Shown: positions 16,516 to 25,637, numbered from the stretch's first letter. The stretch: 64,000 bases of DNA from DAOUJI01 sp965219565 (GCA_965219565.1 OZ244780.1:2666001-2730000), one strand, 5' to 3'. Numbers and translations are program-made. Notes: generated by a model not told the origin, from the sequence alone.

Positions 16516-17361
16516 CTACAGTACGGCCGCGGCCATCCGCTCCAGTTCCCTGATGGACTCCTCGCCACGGTTTTCGTTTAGCCTGACGATCGCCCTCACG
16601 GCACCCGTGTCTTCGAACTCCTTGATCCTCTCGGGCTCGTCCGCCGTCAGACCGAAGACGGTTATATCGATGGACTTAGGGTCCCGTCCAGCGGCCTCGG
16701 CCAACTCGTCAATCGTAGCCCGGCCTCGGCGGATGTCGTCTGGGGTCACCCTGGTCGGCATCCACCCGTCACCGTAGTCCACCACCCGTTTGAAGACGTT
16801 CTTGGCAAATCCGCCCAGTATCACCGGAGGGTGAGGCTTGGACGCGGGCTTGGGGTTGCACCGCACCGGAGGGAAGTTGTAGTACTTCCCGTGGTACTCC
16901 GCTTCATCCTTGGTCCAAAGCTCCTTCATAGCCAAAATGGCGTCCTTGGTCTGGGTCCAGCGGTGGTCGAAGTCACCGCCCATAATTTCCGTTTCTTCGC
17001 GGAGCCAACCGGAACCGATTCCGAACAGGAACCTGCCGCCGGAAAAGTGGTCAAGGGTGGCTATCTCCTTGGCCAGCAGCACCGGGTTGTGCTCCGGCAC
17101 CAGTAGGACGCCTGTGCCCAGCTTTATCTCGCTGGTCACAGCCGAGGCCCTGGACAGGGCCACCAGAGGGTCGGCCATGTAAGTCATGTAATCGGGTATC
17201 GAGCCGTCGTCCGACCCGTGGTACCGGGTGTTGACGTTCACCGGCATGATGGTGTGTTCGGGGAGAAAGAAGGACTCGAATCCCAATTCCTCAGCACGTT
17301 TGGCCAGGGCCGCCACGTCATAGGAGTCCGAATTGACGCTGGTGTTCACTCCGATTTTCAT
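16516..17361 (-). CDS. LLM-class F420/flavin-dependent oxidoreductase
   Basis: A 281-residue luciferase-like barrel protein: MKIGVNTSVNSDSYDVAALA, FESFFLPEHTIMPV, IKLGTGVLLVPEHNPVLLAK, LDHFSGGRFLFGIGSGWLRE and PKPASKPHPPVILGGFAKN. It resembles the probable F420-dependent oxidoreductases (TIGR03619-like group). The substrate is unknown. ATG 17361 is chosen for the GGGGAG six bases upstream; an in-frame start at 17403 would add 14 residues with no family support. It converges on the LLM gene at 15489 and is only a distant relative of the triplet at 18756-22658. Confidence 0.88.
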   Translation of the reverse strand: MKIGVNTSVNSDSYDVAALAKRAEELGFESFFLPEHTIMPVNVNTRYHGSDDGSIPDYMTYMADPLVALSRASAVTSEIKLGTGVLLVPEHNPVLLAKEIATLDHFSGGRFLFGIGSGWLREETEIMGGDFDHRWTQTKDAILAMKELWTKDEAEYHGKYYNFPPVRCNPKPASKPHPPVILGGFAKNVFKRVVDYGDGWMPTRVTPDDIRRGRATIDELAEAAGRDPKSIDITVFGLTADEPERIKEFEDTGAVRAIVRLNENRGEESIRELERMAAAVL

Positions 17362-17477
17362 GTCCAACTCCCCTTTGAAGGCTTCAGCAGCCAGGTTGCG
17401 CAAATCATAGCACGGGCGCCCCTAGGCGTCGAGCAGCGGCATAGCTTTCGCTGCGTGACGCCGTATGCTGCGAACCT

Positions 17478-17505
17478 GTAGGGACGACCGGACGGTCGCC
17501 CCTAC
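17478..17505. repeat. Dispersed GTAGGGGCGACC palindrome
   Basis: Two 13-base arms, 17478-17490 and 17493-17505, pair with one mismatch around a GA centre. The outer sequence is GTAGGG...CCCTAC. Same family as 16481-16504 and 36839-36866. Confidence 0.75.
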
Positions 17506-17698
17506 CCATCCTTTATCCATTCGCCCCGAGACAGTCAAAAGGCCCCCTGGCCAAGCTCCTTCGCTTGACAGGGCAAAGGGGCTATGCTACAAGTTGGGAG
17601 GCCCCACGCATGACTTAGTCTTGCTCCGGGCATTGCGTCACGCCGGGCGTCCTCTATGAGACAACCGTCCCGGCGGCAAACCCTAAGAGGAGTCCATA

Positions 17699-18499
17699 AT
17701 GGCAACTGCCGCCCCCACATACTCGGAAGACGTATACGATTTAGCCGGGTCGAAAGTACAGGTAATAAAGGGGGGGTCTGGCGACCCTCTGGTTATCTTT
17801 CACGACGAGCTGGGCCACCCGGGTTGGCTCAAATACCACCAGGAGCTGGCCAAGAACAACACCGTCTACACTCCCCTAAACCCCGGCTGCGGCGATTCCG
17901 ATCCCCAGGAGTGGATACGGAACATCCGCGACCTGGCCACCTTCCAGCACCAGGCGCTGGACGACCTGGGCTTGGGCAAAGTCAACGCTATAGGATTCTC
18001 ATTCGGCGGATGGCTTGCGGCTCAGATGGCCTCGATGGACCCCGGCCGCTTCAACAAACTGGCCTTGGTGGGGCCTATGGGAATTCTGCCTCCCACCGGC
18101 GAGATATACGACATGTTCATGGTGGTGGCAAAGGTGTTTATCACTGACGGCATCCTCAACCCTGACCAGACTCCTGAGTTTGACGTCATCTGTCCGGAGG
18201 AGCCGACCCCTGAACAGAACGAGCTTTGGGACATGGCACGAGAGACCTCCTGCCGAATCGGCTGGAAGCCCTACATGTACGACCACTCCACGCCGAATCT
18301 GCTCATGCGCCTCAAGGCCGTGCCCACGCTGGTGGTCTGGGGCGACCAGGACCGGATCGTCCCCATCAGCGCCGGCCACGTCTTCCACGACTCCATACCC
18401 GGCTCGACCCTCAAAGTCATCGAAAACTGCGGCCACCGCCCAGAGGTGGAGAAGACCGACGAGTTCTTGTCGGCGGTCCAGGGTTTTCTGGCTTCTTAG
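17699..18499 (+). CDS. Alpha/beta hydrolase
   Basis: A 266-residue hydrolase with the nucleophile elbow GFSFGG near residue 101, the acid in WGDQDRIVP and the base in ENCGHRPEVEK. The N-terminal KGGSGDPLVIFHDELGHPGW forms the oxyanion region. The fold covers esterases, C-C hydrolases and haloperoxidase-like enzymes, and the substrate cannot be told. GAGGAG precedes the ATG. A second gene at 61865-62650 is clearly paralogous, sharing the same N-terminal and C-terminal signatures. It precedes the monooxygenase triplet on the same strand by about 250 bases, which hints at a role in the same catabolic route. Confidence 0.88.
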   Translation: MATAAPTYSEDVYDLAGSKVQVIKGGSGDPLVIFHDELGHPGWLKYHQELAKNNTVYTPLNPGCGDSDPQEWIRNIRDLATFQHQALDDLGLGKVNAIGFSFGGWLAAQMASMDPGRFNKLALVGPMGILPPTGEIYDMFMVVAKVFITDGILNPDQTPEFDVICPEEPTPEQNELWDMARETSCRIGWKPYMYDHSTPNLLMRLKAVPTLVVWGDQDRIVPISAGHVFHDSIPGSTLKVIENCGHRPEVEKTDEFLSAVQGFLAS

Positions 18500-18520
18500 C
18501 CCTCACAACCCTCACCCCAA

Positions 18521-18541
18521 CCCTCTCCCAGGGGGAGAGGG
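18521..18541. repeat. CCCTCTCCC-AGG-GGGAGAGGG hairpin
   Basis: Nine-base perfect arms (18521-18529 and 18533-18541) around AGG, 22 bases after the hydrolase stop. The sequence, preceded by CCTCACCCCAA, resembles a short interspersed palindrome found in many bacterial genomes. There is no T-tract, so I list it as a repeat rather than a terminator. Confidence 0.55.
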
Positions 18542-18602
18542 AGACTTATGACGGCCGCTCGGCGGTACAGGGCTTTCAGAGGCAGTCCTCTAGACGGCTG
18601 TA

Positions 18603-18611
18603 TGCTATAAT
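18603..18611 (+). promoter_or_regulatory. Extended -10 promoter for the monooxygenase cluster
   Basis: TGCTATAAT is a perfect extended -10 element in the 256-base gap between the hydrolase and the first LLM gene. The expected transcript would have a leader of about 140 bases. No convincing -35 is present. Confidence 0.45.
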
Positions 18612-18755
18612 GTCGCCAATCTTCAAGCTCAGGGCTTCCTACATTGCCCAGGACGTAGCCGCCGTAGCCTGAGCTTCCCGGACCGCTTAGAGCGGATACG
18701 ATTATCTGTCAACAGGTGAACCTAACCTCGGCTATTCCCAGAACGGGAGGATTCG

Positions 18756-20027
18756 ATGCTCATAGGCTACTTCACCGAACAGCCCTGGCAGGACCATGAC
18801 ACCGGCTTAATGGGGGCGAGCAGCGCCGACCTCGGCATAAGCAATCAGTTGTATAACCCCCAAGTCGGCGCCTCGCTGTACAACCGCTACCTCGACGAGA
18901 AGGTGTACGCCGAAGAGGTGGGGTTCGACGCCATCATGCTCAATGAACACCACTCGACGCCCTTCTGCATGCAGGGCGTCACAAACGTGGGCGCCGCTGT
19001 ATTGGCCCGACAGACCAAGAAGGCCAAGCTGATACTCCTGGGCAACATTCTGCCTATATGGGACGACCCCCTGTGGCTGGCCGAACAGCTGGCCATGATT
19101 GATATGATCTCCTATGGTCGGCTCGTCTCCGGATTCGTGCGCGGCGGCGGCCGGGAGAGCATCTCCCACAACGCCCCGCCCCACTACAACCGGGAGCGTT
19201 TCGAGGAGGCCCACGACTTCCTGATCAAGGCGTGGAGCGATCCCGGCCCCTTCCGATGGGAAGGCAAGCACTACCAGTACCGCTACGTAAACCCTTGGGC
19301 ACGGCCCTACCAGAAGCCCCACCCGCCGATATGGATTCCCTCCACCGTCAGCGTGGAAACGGTTACCTGGACGGCCAAGCACAGGTACCCGCTGTGCCTG
19401 CTCTCGACTCAGTTGGAACCCACCAAAGAGGCATTCCAGCTCTATTTCGACACGGCGGAGGAAGAGGGCTACGAGGCCGGGACCCAGCACGTGGCATACC
19501 TGGGCAAGGTACACGTCGACGAGACGGAAGAGCTGGCAGAGGAGACCTCCCGCAAGTTCCTTACCGGAGTGAGCAACCCGTTCCTGGCCGGAAACGAGGG
19601 AACGGTCAACTCCGCCATCGTCAACCTGCCCGGCCACACGTCCAAGAGGACCAGACGATTGGCCGCAGCCGCCCACGGACCCTCAGGCAGGCAGCATGGA
19701 CTGGGAGGCGCCGGACGACAGTACCAGGCCTCCTACTCGCGACCCTACGAGGAGCAAGTCGCCGACCACACCATCATCACCGGAACACCGGACACGGTCA
19801 TAGAGAAGATACGCTACGTTCTGGAATACCTGAGGCCCGGCTCCATCATCCTGTGGGACGGCGACGGGGCCATGGACCACGACGACGCCATGCGCAGCCT
19901 GCGCCTGTTCGGCCAGGAAGTGCTCCCCGCCGTCAAGGAAATCGGCAAGGAACTGGAACTCTACAGCCCTTACGAACGGGACACCCAGACCGGCAAGACC
20001 GTGGAGGCAATGGCGGCTGCGGACTAG
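18756..20027 (+). CDS. LLM-class flavin-dependent monooxygenase, triplet copy 1
   Basis: The 423-residue protein is a luciferase-like monooxygenase. It begins MLIGYFTEQPWQDHDTGLMG, has EVGFDAIMLNEHHSTPFCMQ, then KAKLILLGNILPIWDDPLWL, SGFVRGGGRESISHNAPPHY and PHPPIWIPSTVSVETVTW. These features place it with the long-chain bacterial luciferase-like enzymes that use reduced flavin and O2. Substrate unknown. The two following genes are close paralogues with identical openings, separated by 52 and 41 bases, so all three are probably cotranscribed. GGGAGG precedes the ATG. A variable loop of about 35 residues near position 300 differs among the three. Confidence 0.9.
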   Translation: MLIGYFTEQPWQDHDTGLMGASSADLGISNQLYNPQVGASLYNRYLDEKVYAEEVGFDAIMLNEHHSTPFCMQGVTNVGAAVLARQTKKAKLILLGNILPIWDDPLWLAEQLAMIDMISYGRLVSGFVRGGGRESISHNAPPHYNRERFEEAHDFLIKAWSDPGPFRWEGKHYQYRYVNPWARPYQKPHPPIWIPSTVSVETVTWTAKHRYPLCLLSTQLEPTKEAFQLYFDTAEEEGYEAGTQHVAYLGKVHVDETEELAEETSRKFLTGVSNPFLAGNEGTVNSAIVNLPGHTSKRTRRLAAAAHGPSGRQHGLGGAGRQYQASYSRPYEEQVADHTIITGTPDTVIEKIRYVLEYLRPGSIILWDGDGAMDHDDAMRSLRLFGQEVLPAVKEIGKELELYSPYERDTQTGKTVEAMAAAD

Positions 20028-20079
20028 GCAGCCGCCGTCCGAGGGACTCGGTATTCATGGACATCGAGAGGTGTAATAC

Positions 20080-21366
20080 ATGCTGGTAGGTTACTTCACC
20101 GAGCAGCCCTGGCAGGACCCAAAGTCGGGGCTGATGGGCCACGCATCCACCGACCTCAGCATAAGCAACGAGCTGTACGACCCCAAGGTGGGAGCGCAGC
20201 TGTACAACCGCTATCTGGACGAGAAGATATACGCCGAGGAGATGGGGTTCGGGGCCATCATGCTCAACGAACACCACTCCACGCCCTTCTGCATGCAGGG
20301 AGTCACCAACGTCGGCGCTGCCGTACTCGCCCGGCAGACTAAGAAAGCCAAGATCATTCTCTTGGGCAATATCCTGCCCATATGGGACGACCCTCTGTGG
20401 CTCGCTGAGCAGCTGGCGATGATTGACCTTATCTCCTATGGCCGCCTGGTCTCAGGATTCGTCCGCGGCGGAGGCCGGGAGAGCGTAGCCCATAACGCAC
20501 CTCCGTTTTATAACCGGGAGAGGTTCCAAGAGGCCCACGACTTCCTGATCAAAGCATGGAGTGAGCCCGGCCCGTTCCGGTGGGAGGGCCAACACTACCA
20601 GTACCGGTACGTTAACCCCTGGATGCGGCCATTCCAGAAACCTCACCCGCCCATCTGGATTCCGTCCTCCATCAGCGTCAACACCGTGATTTGGTCAGCC
20701 CAGATGCAATACCCACTCTGCCTACTTGCCACTGAACTGGGCCCCACCAAAGAGGCTTTCGAGCTGTACCGCAAAACGGCTGAAGAGTCGGGCTACGAAT
20801 CGGGCACCCAGCATGTGGCATATCTTGGGAAAGTCCACGTAGACGAGACGGAAGAACTGGCCGAGAAGACCGCCAGGAAGTACCTGTCCGGGGTCAGCAA
20901 CCCCTTCCTGGCTGGCAACGAGGGCGAGGTGAACCCGGCAGTCGCCAATCTGCCCGGGTTGACTCCCCGAGGGTCCAAGCAGCTCTCCACCGCCGCCCGC
21001 GCACCTCTAGGCCGTCAGACTGGCGGCGACCCGACGTCAACCTGGCGCACCGGCGGACGCGCTACTACTTCCTACACCCGCCCCTATGAAGAACAGGTCT
21101 CCGACTACAGCATCATCACCGGAACTCCCGACACGGTCATCAAGAAGATGCGCTACGTGCTCGAGTTTCTGAGGCCCGGCAGTTTCGTAATATGGGACGG
21201 AGACGGAGCCATGGACCACGACGACACTATGCGCAGCCTGCGCCTCTTTGGGAGTGAGGTGCTGCCCGCCCTCAACGAGATAGGCAAGGAATTGGAACTA
21301 TATAGTCCGTGGGAACGGGACACCCACACCGGCGCCACCGTCCAGGCCGCTGCGGCGGCTGACTAG
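20080..21366 (+). CDS. LLM-class flavin-dependent monooxygenase, triplet copy 2
   Basis: At 428 residues this is the longest of the three paralogues. It shares YFTEQPWQDPKSGLMG, MLNEHHSTPFCMQGVTNVGA, NILPIWDDPLWLAEQLAMID and the C-terminal VIWDGDGAMDHDD with copies 1 and 3. It differs in having FGAIMLNEHH (FDAIMLNEHH in copy 1), VAHNAPPFYNRERF where the others have ISHNAPPHYNRERF, and a longer linker around residue 310. Such changes near the flavin and substrate pocket suggest a different substrate rather than simple dosage. GAGAGGTG lies upstream of the ATG. It sits between copies 1 and 3 on the same strand. Confidence 0.9.
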   Translation: MLVGYFTEQPWQDPKSGLMGHASTDLSISNELYDPKVGAQLYNRYLDEKIYAEEMGFGAIMLNEHHSTPFCMQGVTNVGAAVLARQTKKAKIILLGNILPIWDDPLWLAEQLAMIDLISYGRLVSGFVRGGGRESVAHNAPPFYNRERFQEAHDFLIKAWSEPGPFRWEGQHYQYRYVNPWMRPFQKPHPPIWIPSSISVNTVIWSAQMQYPLCLLATELGPTKEAFELYRKTAEESGYESGTQHVAYLGKVHVDETEELAEKTARKYLSGVSNPFLAGNEGEVNPAVANLPGLTPRGSKQLSTAARAPLGRQTGGDPTSTWRTGGRATTSYTRPYEEQVSDYSIITGTPDTVIKKMRYVLEFLRPGSFVIWDGDGAMDHDDTMRSLRLFGSEVLPALNEIGKELELYSPWERDTHTGATVQAAAAAD

Positions 21367-21407
21367 ACAGCCTCCCGGCGCATCATCGCCGCGAAAAGGA
21401 GTCTGAA

Positions 21408-22658
21408 ATGCTTATAGGTCATTTCACGGAACAGCCCTGGCAGGACAATACAACCGGACTCATGGGCACCCAGCAGACCGACATGGCCATAAGCAACCAG
21501 CTCTATGACCCCAACGTCGGCGCCAATCTGTACAACCGCTATATCGACGAAAAGATATACGCAGAAGAGATGGGCTTCGACGCCCTGATGCTCAACGAGC
21601 ACCACTCGACGCCCTTCTGCATGCAGGGCGTCACCAACGTGGGCGCTTCCATCCTGGCCAGGGTGACCAACAAGGTCAAGATAATCATCCTGGGCAACAT
21701 CCTGCCTATATGGGACGACCCTCTGTGGCTAGCCGAGCAGCTTGCCATGATCGACATGATTTCTTACGGCAGGCTCGTGTCAGGGTTCGTCCGCGGCGGC
21801 GGCCGGGAGAGCATCTCCCACAACGCGCCGCCCCACTACAACCGCGAGCGTTTCGAGGAAGCCCACGACTTCCTGATCAAGGCGTGGAGCGAGCCGGGCC
21901 CCTTCAGATGGGAGGGCAAGCACTACCAGTATCGTTACGTAAACCCTTGGGCACGGCCCTATCAGCAACCCCACCCGCCCATCTGGATACCGTCCACTGT
22001 GAGCGTGGAAACGGTCACCTGGTCGGCCCAGCACGCCTATCCCCTGGTGCTTCTGGCCACAAAGCTGGAGCCCACGAAAGATGCCTTCCAGCTTTACCAC
22101 GACACCGCCGCCGAGGCGGGCTACGAATCGGGCACTCAGAACGTGGCCTACTTGTGGAAGGTCCACGTGGACGAGACGGAGGAGAAGGCTGACGAGGTGG
22201 GGCGCAAGTACCTCTCAGGAGTGAGCAATCCCTTCCTATCCGGCAACGAGGGCGCCGTGAACCCCGCCATCATGAACCTTCCCGGCCACACTTCCCGCAG
22301 GTCCAAAAGGCTGGAGGCCTCCACCTTCGGGCCGGTGGGCCGCTTTGGGACCAACCGACGGGACTTTGAGGACCAGATCGGAGACTACACCATAATCACA
22401 GGCACCCCGAAGACCATTCTGCCCAAGATACGCCACGTGCTGGAGTTCCTGCGTCCCGGCAGCGTCTTCTTCTGGGACGGCGACGGGGCCATGACCCACG
22501 AGGACCAGATGCGCTCTCTACGGCTTATGGGCGAGGAAGTCATCCCTGCGGTGCGCGAGATGGGCGATGAGCTGGGCCTGTCAAGCCCCTTCGAGGTGGA
22601 CCCCGCCACCAACCAACCCATAGAGGCAGGGGCGGACACCCCGGCGTCCATCAGCTAG
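21408..22658 (+). CDS. LLM-class flavin-dependent monooxygenase, triplet copy 3
   Basis: The third paralogue has 416 residues. It keeps the common frame (GHFTEQPWQDNTTGLMG, MLNEHHSTPFCMQGVTNVGA, ILPIWDDPLWLAEQ, VRGGGRESISHNAPPHY) but has the shortest linker and ends FFWDGDGAMTHEDQMRS, where the others read DHDD. It is closer to copy 1 than copy 2 in the central region. AAAGGAG precedes the ATG. The halogenase-like flavoprotein starts 20 bases after its stop, so the unit continues into that gene. A separate flavin reductase is not visible nearby; reduced flavin must come from elsewhere. Confidence 0.9.
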   Translation: MLIGHFTEQPWQDNTTGLMGTQQTDMAISNQLYDPNVGANLYNRYIDEKIYAEEMGFDALMLNEHHSTPFCMQGVTNVGASILARVTNKVKIIILGNILPIWDDPLWLAEQLAMIDMISYGRLVSGFVRGGGRESISHNAPPHYNRERFEEAHDFLIKAWSEPGPFRWEGKHYQYRYVNPWARPYQQPHPPIWIPSTVSVETVTWSAQHAYPLVLLATKLEPTKDAFQLYHDTAAEAGYESGTQNVAYLWKVHVDETEEKADEVGRKYLSGVSNPFLSGNEGAVNPAIMNLPGHTSRRSKRLEASTFGPVGRFGTNRRDFEDQIGDYTIITGTPKTILPKIRHVLEFLRPGSVFFWDGDGAMTHEDQMRSLRLMGEEVIPAVREMGDELGLSSPFEVDPATNQPIEAGADTPASIS

Positions 22659-22678
22659 GGGAGTTAACCGAACTCTAA

Positions 22679-24283
22679 ATGCCTCCGTCCCCGGACGTAA
22701 TCGTTGTTGGCGGCGGCCCTGCGGGCAGTTCAGCCGCCACAATGCTCGCCCGTCAAGGCGTTCGCGTTCTGCTGTTGGAGCGCGCAAGGTTCCCCAGGGA
22801 CCACGTGGGAGAGTCCCTGCTCCCCGCCTCCATTCCCGTGCTGGAAGAGCTGGGCGTCATGCCTGCCATCAAGCAGGAAGGTTTCCTGCCAAAGTGGGGA
22901 GCCACGATGGTCTGGGGGTCCCAGAAGGCTCCCTGGACTTGGCGCTTCAAGGAGACCAACACCAGACATCCGCACTCCTACCAGGTGTGGAGACCCCGGT
23001 TCGACCAGTTGCTGCTTGAAAACTGCCGCGAATGGGGAGTGGACGTGCGTGAGGGCCATCAGGTCACCGACCTGATTTTCGACGGCGATAGGGTTGTCGG
23101 GGTCCGTTTCAATTCAGAAGGCTCGTCCCAACAAGAGGCCCATGCAGAATACGTCGTTGACGCTACTGGACAGGCCGGGCTCATCGGACGCCGCCTTGGT
23201 CTGCGACGCTGGGACGACTTCTTCAAGAACCTGGCGGTATACGCCTACTTCAGGGGCGCCCAACCCCTTCCCTCCCCCGACGAGACCAACATCTTCATCG
23301 AGTCCTATGACCAGGGATGGCTCTGGTCAATACCCCTGCACAACGGCCTGACCAGCGTGGGGGCAGTGGTGGACAGCGCCGTTGGCCAGAAGGGAATCAG
23401 CGGCCTTGGCTCATTGGACTTTCTCAACGACCAGATTCGGCGCTCACAATACACGTCCGGGATGCTCCAAGGAGCAGTCATGGCCACTGGGCCTTCCGTG
23501 GTCCGGGACTGGTCATATGACTCGGAACGGCTGGTGGGCGAGGGGTTCGTCCTGGCGGGAGACGCGGGATGTTTCGTAGACCCCCTCTTCTCTTCGGGGG
23601 TACACCTGGCGTTGATGTCCGGAGTGCTGGGCGCCGCCTACGTCACCACGGCCCTCAAGGGCGGCGACATAGTCGCTCCCGCCGCCCTGGCCTACGAGGA
23701 GACCTACCACAACGAGTACGTCCAGTTCCGCGAGCTGGCCCGCCTCTTCTATTCCAGCAACCGCTCCGCGGACTCCTACTTCTGGGAAGCCCGACGCATC
23801 TCCCGGTACAAGGACTCCAGTCCCAGGGAGTCGTTCATAAGGACGGTGGCCGGACAGTCCCCAAGGGGATACGAACGAGCAGTCATAAACAGCGGCCAGG
23901 CGCCGCCGGACTTTCTGGAAGGGGTGAACAATCTGGAGGTGGACCTAGCCAGGAGAAAGGGCCTGGCAGACGCCGCCCCGGACGACTTCCTATGGGAGTC
24001 CAGACCCGTCAGGTCACAAGGCGCCCAGGCGCCCAGCAAGCCGGTCATCGGCCAGGGCGAATACGTCTGGGGCCATGTATTGACCACGCCAACGAGAACG
24101 GAAGGCGTTCCGGTCAGCGGATTCGTGGCATTGCTGATCTCCAGGCTTGAAGGAAAAGCAACCTTTGCCGAGACCCTGGCGAACCTGGGACCGCAGGCCC
24201 AGTCAACCGAAGTGAGAGCGGCGGCCCTCGCAACCCTCAAGACCCTGTACACGGAAGGGGCCATCCATATTCCCGGTCTATAG
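22679..24283 (+). CDS. FAD-dependent oxidoreductase, flavin-halogenase-like
   Basis: The 534-residue protein opens with the FAD motif VIVVGGGPAGSSAATMLARQ. It carries ERARFPRDHVGESLLPAS, a lysine in FLPKWGATMVWG, the halogenase signature W-x-W-x-I-P as GWLWSIPLHNG, and AGDAGCFVDPLFSSGVHLAL with the F-x-x-P-x-x-S-x-G pattern. These are the marks of flavin-dependent halogenases and their close hydroxylase relatives, which need FADH2 and O2. The last 80 residues (VSGFVALLISRLEGKATFAE, then LATLKTLYTEGAIHI) form an added domain that resembles small PqqD-like or winged carrier-binding folds. It follows the LLM triplet by 20 bases. Halogenation is an inference; a hydroxylase or geranylgeranyl-reductase-like role is possible. 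Confidence 0.8.
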   Translation: MPPSPDVIVVGGGPAGSSAATMLARQGVRVLLLERARFPRDHVGESLLPASIPVLEELGVMPAIKQEGFLPKWGATMVWGSQKAPWTWRFKETNTRHPHSYQVWRPRFDQLLLENCREWGVDVREGHQVTDLIFDGDRVVGVRFNSEGSSQQEAHAEYVVDATGQAGLIGRRLGLRRWDDFFKNLAVYAYFRGAQPLPSPDETNIFIESYDQGWLWSIPLHNGLTSVGAVVDSAVGQKGISGLGSLDFLNDQIRRSQYTSGMLQGAVMATGPSVVRDWSYDSERLVGEGFVLAGDAGCFVDPLFSSGVHLALMSGVLGAAYVTTALKGGDIVAPAALAYEETYHNEYVQFRELARLFYSSNRSADSYFWEARRISRYKDSSPRESFIRTVAGQSPRGYERAVINSGQAPPDFLEGVNNLEVDLARRKGLADAAPDDFLWESRPVRSQGAQAPSKPVIGQGEYVWGHVLTTPTRTEGVPVSGFVALLISRLEGKATFAETLANLGPQAQSTEVRAAALATLKTLYTEGAIHIPGL

Positions 24284-24298
24284 GGCGGGGTCTTTACG

Positions 24299-24426
24299 TG
24301 TCATTCTGAGGAGCTAAGCGACGAAGAATCTAAACTCCTTGCCTACAACCATCCTCCGGAATCCATACAAGGTTCTAATGAAGGCTCTTGAATTCTTCGC
24401 TCCGGTCCGCTGCGTTCAGAATGACA
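24299..24426. repeat. MITE-like inverted repeat (ATTCTGA type)
   Basis: TGTCATTCTGA (24299-24309) is matched by TCAGAATGACA (24416-24426). Inside these are further complementary stretches (CGAAGAAT near 24322 and ATTCTTCG near 24392). The 128-base unit has no gene and lies between the flavoprotein and the alcohol dehydrogenase. Similar units built on CATTC...GAATG appear at 42389-42543. Confidence 0.65.
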
Positions 24427-24551
24427 GGAGAATGAAGCGTCTCCGGTCGGTAATTGGCGTAAGTTTGACCCCTGACGGCGCCGTTGCTAATATTGCAGCC
24501 ACTACGGTTCCCAGTTGGAAATCAACCTACAACGCATGTAAGGAGGCCGAA

Positions 24552-25637
24552 ATGAAGGGAGTAATGCTCCGAGAGCCCTATATCCCGGTGACCGTCGAGC
24601 AGGTGAACGTAGACGAACCCAGAGCGGACGAGGTGTTGCTGAAGACAATGGCCACGGGCGTCTGCCACAGCGACTTCCACTTTGTGGAGGGACTGTGGAC
24701 CATGCCCATGCCCTGCGTACTGGGCCACGAAGGCGCAGGCATAGTCGAGAAAGTCGGGCCGGGTGTCGATTATGTGAAGCCGGGAGACCACGTGATCGCC
24801 TGTCTCTCCGCCTTCTGCGGCAAATGCGAATACTGCATGGGCGGACGCCCCAACCTCTGCCACAGGACACACGCGGCACGCTCCGAGGACGAGCCGCCTC
24901 GCCTGAGTCAGAACGGGGGCCTGATACACCAGTACACCAATCTGTCCACATTTGCTGAGCAGATGCTTGTGCATGAGAGTTCTCTAGTCAAAGTCGAGGA
25001 CAAGAGCGTGCCCTTCGAGCCTATGGCGCTCATAGGCTGCGGCACAACCACCGGACTTGGGGCCGCCCTGCGGACCGCCAGGGTGGAGCCCGGTTCGACG
25101 GTGGCAGTCCTGGGTTGCGGCGGCGTAGGCCTGTCCTGCATGCAGGGCGCTCTTATCGCAGGCGCCGGCCGCATCATTGCCATCGACACGGTCGAGGAGA
25201 AGCTCGCGTTGGCCAGGGAACTGGGAGCGACCGACGTGGTGGACGCCTCCACGGGCGACACGGTGGAAAAAGTCCTGGCTCTGACCGGAGAGGGCGTAGA
25301 CTACTCCTTCGAGGCCATCGGTACCAAGCGCACCGCCGAACAGGCTTACGAAATGCTCAAACCCGGCGCCGTTGCAACCGTTATGGGAATGATACCTCAG
25401 GGCCAGAAAGTCGAGCTGGACGGTCCATCGTTGCTGAGGGAGCGGAGAATTCAGGGCAGCAGCATGGGTTCCAACCGGTTCCGGATTGACATGCCCAGGT
25501 ACATCGACTTCTACAAGCAGGGCCGTTTGAAGCTGGACGAGATGGTGACCCAACGCCTGCCTATCGAGGACATAAACAAAGCCTTCGACGACATGAAAAA
25601 CGGGCGGGTCGCCAGAAGCGTAATAATGTTCGACTAG
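24552..25637 (+). CDS. Zinc-dependent alcohol dehydrogenase
   Basis: A 361-residue class III-like MDR dehydrogenase. Catalytic zinc ligands are in GVCHSDFH and GHEGAGIVEKVG, structural zinc cysteines in CGKCEYCMGGRPNLC, and the NAD-binding Rossmann motif in LGCGGVGLSC, followed by AIDTVEEKLALARELGATDV. It would oxidise an alcohol or reduce an aldehyde with NAD. AAGGAGG lies 6 bases before the ATG at 24552; an open frame reaches back to 24339 but through the MITE-like repeat and is not coding. It probably handles products of the monooxygenase cluster upstream, by position only. A terminator follows at 25678. Confidence 0.93.
   Translation: MKGVMLREPYIPVTVEQVNVDEPRADEVLLKTMATGVCHSDFHFVEGLWTMPMPCVLGHEGAGIVEKVGPGVDYVKPGDHVIACLSAFCGKCEYCMGGRPNLCHRTHAARSEDEPPRLSQNGGLIHQYTNLSTFAEQMLVHESSLVKVEDKSVPFEPMALIGCGTTTGLGAALRTARVEPGSTVAVLGCGGVGLSCMQGALIAGAGRIIAIDTVEEKLALARELGATDVVDASTGDTVEKVLALTGEGVDYSFEAIGTKRTAEQAYEMLKPGAVATVMGMIPQGQKVELDGPSLLRERRIQGSSMGSNRFRIDMPRYIDFYKQGRLKLDEMVTQRLPIEDINKAFDDMKNGRVARSVIMFD

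Noticed and set aside
18521..18541. Intrinsic terminator after the hydrolase
   Set aside because: The stem is good but there is no T-tract; the sequence matches a common dispersed palindrome.
24339..24551. N-terminal extension of the alcohol dehydrogenase
   Set aside because: It would be translated from the MITE-like repeat; the family N-terminus and AAGGAGG point to 24552.
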